This document shows positions 1 to 5,702 of a stretch of 5,702 bases of DNA, piece after piece (the stretch's first letter is position 1; each line of letters starts with the position of its first letter). Below the pieces are notes generated by a model. The model made no database searches. It saw only the letters and a program-made list of their open reading frames with translations, and was not told the origin of the DNA. The translations under genes and the position numbers were made by a program. The stretch lies in the NCBI GenBank assembly GCA_903831925.1, contig CAIKZV010000671.1:1-5702 (forward strand), in the 5' to 3' direction. This DNA is from an uncultured Burkholderiales bacterium. GTDB taxonomy: Bacteria > Pseudomonadota > Gammaproteobacteria > Burkholderiales > Burkholderiaceae_E.

Positions 1-286
1 CCAGCACCGCCATGCCGCCGGCTTCCCATTTGTAGGTGTGCCACTGCTGGCCGACGATGGCTTCGTCGCCGCGTTCGCAGTGCGACAGCAGCGCGAGCAG
101 ATTGGTCTGCGTGCCTGAGCTGGCAAAGAGCGCGTCTTCGAAGCCCAGCATCTGCGCGGCGCTGGCCTGCAGCCGATTGACCGTCGGGTCGTCGGCAAAG
201 ACATCGTCGCCGACCTCGGCGGTGGCGATCGCGGTGCGCATGGCGGCGGTCGGGCGGGTAACGGTGTCGCTGCGAAAGTCGGTCAT
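1..286 (-). CDS. ltaE: Low-specificity L-threonine aldolase, N-terminal part (cut by window edge)
   Basis: This is a PLP-dependent cytosolic enzyme that splits L-threonine or L-allo-threonine into glycine and acetaldehyde, and can run in reverse with other aldehydes. Only the first 95 residues are present; the family is usually about 330-350 residues, so the PLP-binding lysine lies outside the window. The family signature is visible: RSDTVTRPT at residues 5-13, AEVGDDVFADDPTVNRL at 23-39, SGTQTN at 57-62, and H83 followed by a W-E-A-G-G stretch (87-91). H83 occupies the position of the conserved active-site histidine of E. coli LtaE. The ATG at 286 begins the conserved block directly, so the start is well supported, although only a weak GCGAG-like ribosome binding site precedes it. 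The pdxA stop lies 16 bp upstream, so the two genes are almost certainly co-transcribed. Confidence 0.93.
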   Translation of the reverse strand, partial: MTDFRSDTVTRPTAAMRTAIATAEVGDDVFADDPTVNRLQASAAQMLGFEDALFASSGTQTNLLALLSHCERGDEAIVGQQWHTYKWEAGGMAVL

Positions 287-302
287 GGTGCGGCTCGCGA
301 TG

Positions 303-1580
<1,278 letters not shown>

Positions 1581-1587
1581 GGGATGA

Positions 1588-1593
1588 ATTGTA
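1588..1593 (-). promoter_or_regulatory. Possible -10 element (TACAAT) for pdxA-ltaE
   Basis: The minus strand reads TACAAT, one mismatch from TATAAT, ending 7 bases before the pdxA ATG at 1580. No recognisable -35 box lies 16-18 bp upstream; that position is instead occupied by the 13-bp tandem repeat at 1607-1632, which would fit an activator-dependent promoter. If used, transcription would begin at or very near the ATG, giving a leaderless or nearly leaderless message, consistent with the missing Shine-Dalgarno. It could equally be chance. Confidence 0.3.
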
Positions 1594-1606
1594 GGCTGCG
1601 AACCAG

Positions 1607-1632
1607 CCGGGTCTGATCACCGGGTCTGATCA
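1607..1632. repeat. Perfect 13-bp tandem direct repeat upstream of pdxA
   Basis: Two abutting identical copies of CCGGGTCTGATCA occupy 1607-1619 and 1620-1632, in the 66-bp gap between the transporter stop and the pdxA start. Each copy ends in the palindrome TGATCA, so two TGATCA sites sit 13 bp apart. The repeat is upstream of the TACAAT element. It may be a protein-binding site or just a slippage duplication; I do not recognise it as the site of a known regulator. Confidence 0.8.
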
Positions 1633-1646
1633 TTTGCTCACCGCGT

Positions 1647-2354
1647 TCAGCGCAGCAGCAAAAGCAGCCCGACCATCGTGAGAAAGCCGAGCAGCAGCCA
1701 CCGGAACACCGCCTCGCTCACCCGATGGCGCAGGCGCTTGCCGATCGCCATGCCGGCGAACATCGGTGCGAGCGCCAGCCCCGACATCACCACCTCTGGC
1801 CAGCCCAGCACATGGAAGGCCGCCATCGACACATAAAGCGGCAGCGCGCCGGCGATATAGATGATGCTGATCGAGCCCACGAACTGCTCGCGACTCAGCC
1901 GCAGCGCGACCAGATAGGTGATCAGCAGCGGGCCCATCAGTGACGACACCCCGCCCATCGCACCCGACACCAGCCCGACTGCGGCGCCCCAGCGACGTTC
2001 GCTGCGAGGGCTCACCTGCAGCACCGGATTCCAGATCATCATCGCCACCGCCAGCAGCAGGGCTGCGGCGACCAGGGCATCGATGGTGGCCACCGGCATG
2101 CCGAGCGTCAGTCGCGCGGTGAGCGCCGTGGCCAGCACGATGGCCACCAGCAGCGAGGCGAAGCGGCGCAGCGCGTAGGTCACCATGCCGCCGTCGGCCG
2201 CCTGCCAGACGTTGGACAACAGGATCGGGATGCCCATCAGCGCAATCGCCTTGGGGCTGGGAATGACCAGCGACAGCAGCGGCACCATCACCAGCGGCAA
2301 CCCCACGCCAATCAGGCCCTTGACCAGGCCGCCGAGCACGAAGACCCCGGCCAC
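1647..2354 (-). CDS. Sulfite exporter TauE/SafE (TSUP) family membrane protein; start uncertain
   Basis: This is an inner-membrane transporter of the TSUP family, whose members move sulfite, sulfoacetate or other small organic anions; the substrate here cannot be read from sequence. The 235-residue product is almost entirely hydrophobic helices with the two family glycine-rich repeats: GGLVKGLIGVGLP at residues 8-20 and GAMGGVSSLMGP at 131-142. A charged loop (PRSERR, 116-121) separates the two halves. Helices are apparent at roughly 22-31, 66-83, 90-108, 122-150, 158-180, 187-205 and 217-234. The GTG at 2354 is the only ATG, GTG or TTG on this strand, in any frame, between it and position 2508, yet it lies inside the first hydrophobic segment: the frame stays open upstream and encodes VSLLLIV just before it. 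No Shine-Dalgarno precedes it. The true start may therefore be a rare codon (CTG or ATC) upstream, or the first helix may be short. The hydrolase gene ends 137 bp upstream; pdxA follows after 66 bp. Confidence 0.82.
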   Translation of the reverse strand: MAGVFVLGGLVKGLIGVGLPLVMVPLLSLVIPSPKAIALMGIPILLSNVWQAADGGMVTYALRRFASLLVAIVLATALTARLTLGMPVATIDALVAAALLLAVAMMIWNPVLQVSPRSERRWGAAVGLVSGAMGGVSSLMGPLLITYLVALRLSREQFVGSISIIYIAGALPLYVSMAAFHVLGWPEVVMSGLALAPMFAGMAIGKRLRHRVSEAVFRWLLLGFLTMVGLLLLLR

Positions 2355-2451
2355 GATCAGGAGCAGCGAGACGCTGGGCGACTGGCCGAGGGCTGTGCTG
2401 ATCGACGATGTCAGGGAGGTGCCCAGAGTGGAGCCCAGTCCAGAAGCGAGT

Positions 2452-2471
2452 GCGCCGTCCGGGCCCGGCGC
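2452..2471 (-). terminator. GC hairpin after the hydrolase gene (weak terminator or processing site)
   Basis: GCGCCG (2452-2457) and CGGCGC (2466-2471) form a 6-bp all-GC stem with an 8-base loop, about 20 bases after the hydrolase stop codon. The 10-bp palindrome CCGGGCCCGG (2459-2468) overlaps it and could pair alternatively. No U-tract follows on the minus strand, so it is not a classical intrinsic terminator; it could stabilise or process the hydrolase message, or be chance in GC-rich DNA. The rest of the 137-bp gap (2355-2491) shows no promoter I would defend. Confidence 0.3.
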
Positions 2472-2491
2472 GAGCAGATCAGTGATGGCGC

Positions 2492-3745
2492 TCAGCCCTC
2501 GCGCTGCGCACGGGCCAGGACCGCATGCAGCAGCACATTGGCGCCGGCATGGATGTGGGCCGGATCGGCGTTCTCGATTTCGTTGTGGCTGATGCCGCGC
2601 TCGCAGGGCACGAAGATCATGGCGGTGGGGCAGCGCCGTGCGACATAGACCGCGTCATGGCCGGCGCCGCTGGCCAGTCGGCGATGCGAATAGCCGAAGG
2701 CCGCCGCGGTGGTCTCGATCGAGTCGACCAGCGAGGCGTCGAAGGCGCAGGGCGCGAAGTACACCGTCTGCTCGAGGCTGATCGACACGCCGCTGTCGGC
2801 CGAGATTCTTGCGGCAGCGCCACGCACCGCATCGGTCATTGCATCGAGCGTCGCGGCATCGGCACAACGCAGATCGATGCTCATCTCGACCCGACCCGGA
2901 ATGACGTTGCGTGAATTGGGCGAGACCACCAGCCGGCCCACGGTGCCGCGCGCATAGTGCGGATGTGTGAGGGCCACCTCGCGGACCGCGACCGTGAGCT
3001 GCGCGGCGGCCAGCAGCGCATCGCGGCGCAGCTCGATCGGGGTGGGGCCGGCATGCGCATCCTGGCCGTCGAGCACGACATCGAACCAGCGCTGACCAAG
3101 CGCGCCTTCGACCACACCGATGGTTTTGCCTTCGTTCTCGAGTACCGGACCCTGCTCGATATGGGATTCGAAGTAGGCGTCAAAGCTTGGTGCGGGATCG
3201 GTGCCGGCCGCGCCGATCGCAGCGAGCGCCTCACCCACCGAGATGCCCTCGGCATCGCGCTGTGCGATGCAGTGCTCGACGGTGAAGGCGCCGGCATAGA
3301 CGCCTGATCCCATCATCACCGGCTGAAAGCGGGTGCCTTCCTCGTTGGTCCAGATGGCGACCGCGATCGGCTTGCGGGTGCTGATGCCGGCATCGTTGAG
3401 CGTGCGAATCACTTCGAGCCCGGCGAGCACGCCGTACTGGCCGTCGAAGCGCCCGCCGCTCGGCTGGGTGTCAAGGTGACTGCCCATGGCCACCGGTGCG
3501 GCGGCGGAATCGGTGCCCGGGCGGATCGCGTAGAGGTTGCCGATGGCATCGCAAAGGATCTGGCAGCCGGCCTCGCGCAGCCATCCGGTCACCCGGTCGC
3601 GGCCCTGGGCATCGAGCTCGGTGAGCGCCAGGCGCCTGATGCCGCCACGCGGGGTGGCGCCGAGCGTGGCCAGCGACATCAGGCTCGACCACAGGCGTTC
3701 GGACGATGTGGACAGGGCGGTGGGCGTGGGCAGGGGGGCGTTCAT
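2492..3745 (-). CDS. Zn/Mn-dependent N-carbamoyl-amino-acid / beta-ureidopropionate / allantoate amidohydrolase (M20 family)
   Basis: This cytosolic dimetal hydrolase releases ammonia and CO2 from N-carbamoyl groups. The family includes N-carbamoyl-L-amino-acid hydrolase, beta-ureidopropionase and allantoate amidohydrolase, which cannot be told apart safely here. With the start at 3745 the product is 417 residues, normal for the family. Metal ligands are in place: H90 (GSHLDT), D101 (RFDGQYG), E136 with catalytic E135 (NEEG), H195 (ESHIEQGP) and H387 (ISHNE). The lid/dimerisation domain (about 210-325) carries DGQDAHAGPTPI with H231, and SPNSRN (275-280) provides the typical substrate-carboxylate asparagine and arginine. 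GAGHDA (360-365) is also conserved. The longer frame from 3808 is rejected because it would overlap the regulator by 53 bp, whereas the ATG at 3745 has GAAGAG six bases upstream. The stop of iclR is 10 bp upstream, so the pair is an operon. Together with the nearby mmsA, a role in pyrimidine or beta-amino-acid catabolism is plausible (inference). Confidence 0.9.
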   Translation of the reverse strand: MNAPLPTPTALSTSSERLWSSLMSLATLGATPRGGIRRLALTELDAQGRDRVTGWLREAGCQILCDAIGNLYAIRPGTDSAAAPVAMGSHLDTQPSGGRFDGQYGVLAGLEVIRTLNDAGISTRKPIAVAIWTNEEGTRFQPVMMGSGVYAGAFTVEHCIAQRDAEGISVGEALAAIGAAGTDPAPSFDAYFESHIEQGPVLENEGKTIGVVEGALGQRWFDVVLDGQDAHAGPTPIELRRDALLAAAQLTVAVREVALTHPHYARGTVGRLVVSPNSRNVIPGRVEMSIDLRCADAATLDAMTDAVRGAAARISADSGVSISLEQTVYFAPCAFDASLVDSIETTAAAFGYSHRRLASGAGHDAVYVARRCPTAMIFVPCERGISHNEIENADPAHIHAGANVLLHAVLARAQREG

Positions 3746-3751
3746 GGGGGG

Positions 3752-3757
3752 CTCTTC
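3752..3757 (-). promoter_or_regulatory. Ribosome binding site deciding the hydrolase start
   Basis: GAAGAG on the minus strand lies 6 bases before the ATG at 3745 and overlaps the TGA stop of the iclR gene (3756-3758, reading TGAAGAG). This supports the shorter hydrolase start and suggests translational coupling between regulator and hydrolase. Confidence 0.65.
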
Positions 3758-4664
3758 AGAGGTCAGTGTTGATGGCGATGTGGCTTGCGCGGGGTGCGCC
3801 GCTGTCACACGGTTTGGCGGGGGCCCGGCGCGGGCGTGCTGGCATTGTGGCAGGGGGCGGTGCGCCGAGTTCGGTGGAAATGTCGGCGGCGAGTTGGCAG
3901 ATGCCTTGCACGATTTCGGCGCGGCGCCTTGCAGTCAGACCTGCCTTGATCACACTGACCGCGACGGCTGCGATCGCACTCGCTCCGCGCGCACCAAACA
4001 CCGATGCGCCGAAGCATTGCATGCCTTCGGCGGTTTCCTCGTCGTCGATCGCATGGCCGTTCTGGCGGATGTCGTCGAGCTGGCGTCGCAAGGCCGAAAG
4101 CGAGGTGATGCCGTGGCGGGTCAGTCGCGGCAAGGGCCCGTCGCCCAGCGCCAGCCTGATGGCAGTGTCATCGAGGCTGGCCAGCATGGCCTTGCCCGAC
4201 GAGGTGCAGGCCGCCGGAAACCGGCCGCCCACGCGAAAGTTGACCGCCAGCGGACGGCTGCCCTGGCGGCAGGCGAGATAGGTCACGTCGCGGCCGTCGA
4301 GCGTGGCCAGCATGAGGGTTTCGGTGCCGAGTGCCGCGATGCGACGCGCGTGCGATTCGAAGGCGCGCATCAGGTCCGACTGCGCGGTGAAGGCATCGGC
4401 CCATCGCAATGCCCGCGGCCCGAGGCTGAATTCGGCCTCGTCGTTGCGCCGGGCGAGGTCGAGTTCGACCAGGGTGGCGAGCAGGCCGTGCAGGCTGCTG
4501 CGCGGCAGGCTCAGGCGGCGCGAGAGCTCGGCCAGCGACAGCGGTTCATGCGCGTCGGCAAGCGCATCGAGCAGGCGTGAGGCGCGCTCGACAGCGGGGA
4601 CCAGGCGCGGTGCGAGCGGTGTCCTGTGCGATGGCGGCGGTGAGCGGTCGGTGTCGTGAGGCAT
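3756..4664 (-). CDS. IclR-family transcriptional regulator
   Basis: This is a DNA-binding regulator with an N-terminal winged helix-turn-helix and a C-terminal ligand-binding (GAF-like) domain; such proteins usually control an adjacent or divergent catabolic operon as dimers or tetramers. With the ATG at 4664 the product is 302 residues. The winged helix spans about 22-82, with LSLAELSRRLSLPRSSLHG (42-60) as the helix-turn-helix and LGPRAL (81-86) in the wing region. The effector domain runs about 97-268 and shows the family landmarks FPAACTSSGKAMLA (149-162) and DDEETAEGMQCFGASVFG (207-224). A Pro/Ala/Arg-rich tail of about 34 residues (269-302) extends beyond the usual end of the family, and the first 20 residues are also Pro-rich. 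A longer frame opening with TTG at 4814 would run through the mmsA promoter region and encodes low-complexity sequence, so it is rejected. No clear Shine-Dalgarno precedes 4664. Position beside mmsA and the inverted repeats at 4826-4863 makes those its likely targets. The effector is unknown. Confidence 0.9.
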   Translation of the reverse strand: MPHDTDRSPPPSHRTPLAPRLVPAVERASRLLDALADAHEPLSLAELSRRLSLPRSSLHGLLATLVELDLARRNDEAEFSLGPRALRWADAFTAQSDLMRAFESHARRIAALGTETLMLATLDGRDVTYLACRQGSRPLAVNFRVGGRFPAACTSSGKAMLASLDDTAIRLALGDGPLPRLTRHGITSLSALRRQLDDIRQNGHAIDDEETAEGMQCFGASVFGARGASAIAAVAVSVIKAGLTARRRAEIVQGICQLAADISTELGAPPPATMPARPRRAPAKPCDSGAPRASHIAINTDL

Positions 4665-4786
4665 GTCGGTGATCGGCGGGCCGGGAGGTCTGCGTGAAGC
4701 TTGTCGTGTATGAGGATCGTGGGGTGTGTGATCGTGACTCCGGGCTGATTGGCCTGTCGCCCGCGATGGGCACGCCGTCGCGGTGG

Positions 4787-4815
4787 TTGACACGGCTTCG
4801 GGCGCTGCGGACAAT
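4787..4815 (+). promoter_or_regulatory. Sigma-70-type promoter for mmsA
   Basis: A perfect TTGACA -35 box (4787-4792) is followed, after exactly 17 bp, by GACAAT (4810-4815), which matches four of six bases of TATAAT, including the last three. The predicted transcription start is near 4822, giving mmsA a leader of about 150 bases. The half-site cluster starts only a few bases downstream of that point, a typical location for repressor action. Confidence 0.6.
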
Positions 4816-4825
4816 CTTCCCAGAT

Positions 4826-4863
4826 GTTGAACGACTGTTCAACTGGTTGAACAGTCGTTGTTC
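4826..4863. promoter_or_regulatory. Nested inverted repeats: probable operator, likely for the IclR regulator
   Basis: The heptamer GTTGAAC occurs at 4826-4832 and 4846-4852, and its complement GTTCAAC at 4837-4843; a degenerate fourth copy, GTTGTTC, is at 4857-4863. This gives GTTGAAC-N4-GTTCAAC repeated after exactly 20 bp (two helical turns), and also a perfect 30-bp inverted repeat (14-bp arms 4830-4843 and 4846-4859, 2-bp centre TG). Two dimers on one face of the helix could bind, which fits the tetrameric habit of many IclR proteins. The location just downstream of the predicted mmsA start suggests repression. As RNA it could also form a strong hairpin, but no U-tract follows. Assignment to the neighbouring regulator is inference. 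Confidence 0.7.
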
Positions 4864-4916
4864 GTACAACGCAAGCCGCACCGTCTGCGCTGAAGCTTGC
4901 GGTCCCCCGCAATGCT

Positions 4917-4946
4917 TCGCGACCTCTTGCGACCTTTCGCGACCCC
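4917..4946 (+). repeat. Three helically phased 10-bp repeats in the mmsA leader
   Basis: TCGCGACCTC, TTGCGACCTT and TCGCGACCCC follow one another without gaps, so the core GCGACC recurs at 4919, 4929 and 4939, exactly 10 bp apart. The array ends 17 bases before the mmsA Shine-Dalgarno. It is non-coding. It could be a binding site for a protein contacting one face of the DNA, an RNA element, or a remnant of slippage. Confidence 0.7.
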
Positions 4947-4962
4947 TCGAGCATCATTCACC

Positions 4963-4967
4963 GGAGA
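4963..4967 (+). promoter_or_regulatory. Ribosome binding site of mmsA
   Basis: GGAGA lies 6 bases upstream of the ATG at 4974, separated from it by a run of six C. It fixes the mmsA start at this ATG. Confidence 0.8.
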
Positions 4968-4973
4968 CCCCCC

Positions 4974-5702
4974 ATGGGAAGCACCGAATCACAGATCAGC
5001 TCTGCCACTGCCCTGCTCGAGGCGACCCGCGTGGGTCACTGGATCGACGGTGCACCGTATGCCGCGCCCGCCGACAGTCGCGAGGCCGATGTCTTCAACC
5101 CGGCCACCGGTGCGGTTGCTCGGCGTGTTGCGCTGGCCGATGCCACCACGGTTGATGCCGCGGTGCGATCGGCGCATGCCGCGTTTGCCAGTTGGGCGGC
5201 GACGCCGCCGATCCGTCGGGCGCGGGTGATGTTCAGGTTCAAGGAGCTGCTCGATCGTCATGGCGATGAGCTGGCGCGTCTCATCACCGCCGAGCATGGC
5301 AAGGTCTTCTCGGATGCGCAGGGCGAGGTCCAGCGCGGTCTGGAGGTGGTCGAGTTTGCCTGCGGCATTCCGAGCCTGCTCAAGGGCGAGTACACCGAGC
5401 AGGTCGGCACCGGCATCGATGCCTGGTCGATGCGACAGCCGATGGGTGTGGTGGCCGGCATCACGCCCTTCAACTTCCCGTGCATGGTGCCGTGCTGGAT
5501 GTTCCCGGTGGCGCTGGCCTGCGGCAACACGTTCGTCCTGAAGCCCAGCGAACGCGACCCGTCGCCCAGCCTGCTGATCGCCGAGCTGCTGCAACGCGCC
5601 GGGCTGCCCGACGGCGTGTTCAATGTCGTTCAGGGCGACAAGACCGCGGTCGACGCGCTGCTGACGCACCCGGACGTGAAGGCCCTGTCCTTCGTGGGAT
5701 CC
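4974..5702 (+). CDS. mmsA: CoA-acylating methylmalonate-semialdehyde dehydrogenase, N-terminal half (cut by window edge)
   Basis: MmsA oxidises methylmalonate semialdehyde to propionyl-CoA, and malonate semialdehyde to acetyl-CoA, with release of CO2 and reduction of NAD, in valine, thymine/uracil, beta-alanine and inositol breakdown. The first 243 codons are present; the family is about 500 residues, so the catalytic cysteine is beyond the edge. The N-terminal half is typical: GHWIDG (21-26), VFNPATG (40-46), ITAEHGK (104-110), EVVEFACGIPSLLKGEY (124-140), then PMGVVAGITPFNFPCMVP (156-173) with the oxyanion asparagine N167, and FVLKPSERDPSPS (187-199) with the cofactor-binding K190. The ITPFNFPCMVPCWMFP block separates MmsA from most other aldehyde dehydrogenases. 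The ATG at 4974 has GGAGA at proper spacing. The gene is divergent from the IclR-type regulator and carries its own promoter with an adjacent operator-like cluster. Neighbouring N-carbamoyl amidohydrolase suggests use in beta-amino-acid or pyrimidine catabolism (inference). Confidence 0.92.
   Translation, partial: MGSTESQISSATALLEATRVGHWIDGAPYAAPADSREADVFNPATGAVARRVALADATTVDAAVRSAHAAFASWAATPPIRRARVMFRFKELLDRHGDELARLITAEHGKVFSDAQGEVQRGLEVVEFACGIPSLLKGEYTEQVGTGIDAWSMRQPMGVVAGITPFNFPCMVPCWMFPVALACGNTFVLKPSERDPSPSLLIAELLQRAGLPDGVFNVVQGDKTAVDALLTHPDVKALSFVGS

Larger units (their letters stand above)
4665..4973. other. Divergent intergenic control region between iclR and mmsA
   Basis: This 309-bp non-coding stretch separates two divergently read genes. 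It contains the mmsA-facing promoter (4787-4815), the nested half-site cluster (4826-4863), three phased 10-bp repeats (4917-4946) and the mmsA ribosome binding site, each listed separately. A weaker inverted repeat, CGCAAGC (4870-4876) with GCTTGCG (4895-4901), lies in the mmsA leader. For iclR, the minus strand offers TTGAAC (4837-4842) with GAAGAT 17 bp downstream (4814-4819), a poor but possible promoter that would overlap the half-sites and permit autoregulation. Between 4665 and 4786 I see only a repeated GATCGTG (4715-4721 and 4730-4736) of unclear meaning. Confidence 0.75.

Noticed and set aside
1594..1608. Small inverted repeat GGCTG-N5-CAGCC between the transporter and pdxA
   Set aside because: The 5-bp stem has no U-tract and such short stems are common in GC-rich DNA; not convincing as a terminator.
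3746..3808. Longer hydrolase start at 3808
   Set aside because: It would overlap iclR by 53 bp; the ATG at 3745 has a properly spaced GAAGAG and gives the normal family length.
3537..4580. A 347-codon plus-strand open frame opposite the hydrolase and iclR genes
   Set aside because: It spans parts of two well-supported minus-strand genes and shows no family motif.
4665..4814. Longer IclR start at the TTG at 4814
   Set aside because: The extra 50 residues are low-complexity, have no counterpart in the family and would cover the divergent promoter.
4830..4859. The 30-bp inverted repeat as an intrinsic terminator
   Set aside because: No U-tract follows on either strand and it lies between two divergent genes beside a promoter, so an operator is the better explanation.
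4989..5669. A 226-codon minus-strand open frame opposite mmsA
   Set aside because: The plus strand encodes unmistakable aldehyde dehydrogenase motifs; the minus frame is a His/Arg/Gly-rich shadow.
5697..5702. The window ends exactly in a BamHI site (GGATCC), which might mark a cloned-fragment boundary
   Set aside because: The six bases encode a Gly-Ser expected at this place in aldehyde dehydrogenases (FVGS), so the site is natural sequence. The end could still reflect a cloning boundary, but that says nothing about biology.

Overview
The window is GC-rich DNA with strongly GC-ending codons. Its gene families suggest a beta-proteobacterium of the Burkholderiales type; that placement is inference from composition and gene content, not from a marker gene. 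It looks like ordinary chromosomal metabolic DNA. I see no insertion sequence, phage gene, tRNA, rRNA or CRISPR array.

Layout. Five genes lie on the minus strand, transcribed from right to left: an IclR-family regulator (3756-4664), a metal-dependent amidohydrolase of the N-carbamoyl-amino-acid / ureidopropionate / allantoate type (2492-3745), a TauE/SafE (TSUP) membrane transporter (1647-2354), a PdxA-family dehydrogenase (303-1580) and the first 95 codons of a low-specificity L-threonine aldolase that runs off the left edge (1-286). One gene is divergent on the plus strand: the first 243 codons of a CoA-acylating (methyl)malonate-semialdehyde dehydrogenase, mmsA (4974 to the right edge). 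The regulator and hydrolase are tightly coupled, with a 10-bp gap and a Shine-Dalgarno sequence overlapping the regulator's stop codon. pdxA and ltaE are 16 bp apart. The gaps on either side of the transporter are longer (137 and 66 bp) and carry a GC hairpin and a perfect 13-bp tandem repeat.

The 309-bp space between iclR and mmsA is the richest non-coding part. It holds a near-consensus sigma-70 promoter facing mmsA, an overlapping set of GTTGAAC/GTTCAAC half-sites just downstream of its predicted start point, and three GCGACC repeats exactly 10 bp apart close to the mmsA ribosome binding site. This is what a divergent, regulator-controlled catabolic unit would look like.

How the genes may work together (inference). 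A beta-ureidopropionase-type hydrolase followed by a transaminase would yield malonate semialdehyde or methylmalonate semialdehyde, the substrates of MmsA, so regulator, hydrolase and MmsA could serve the end of reductive pyrimidine breakdown. Separately, the pdxA-ltaE pair converges on 4-hydroxythreonine: threonine aldolase can form it from glycine and glycolaldehyde, and its phosphate is the PdxA substrate. The alternative is that this PdxA belongs to the PdxA2 group acting on sugar-acid phosphates. No wholly new system is evident. The main points of interest are the operator architecture, the pdxA-ltaE pairing, and the transporter gene that lacks any conventional start codon upstream of the middle of its first membrane helix.
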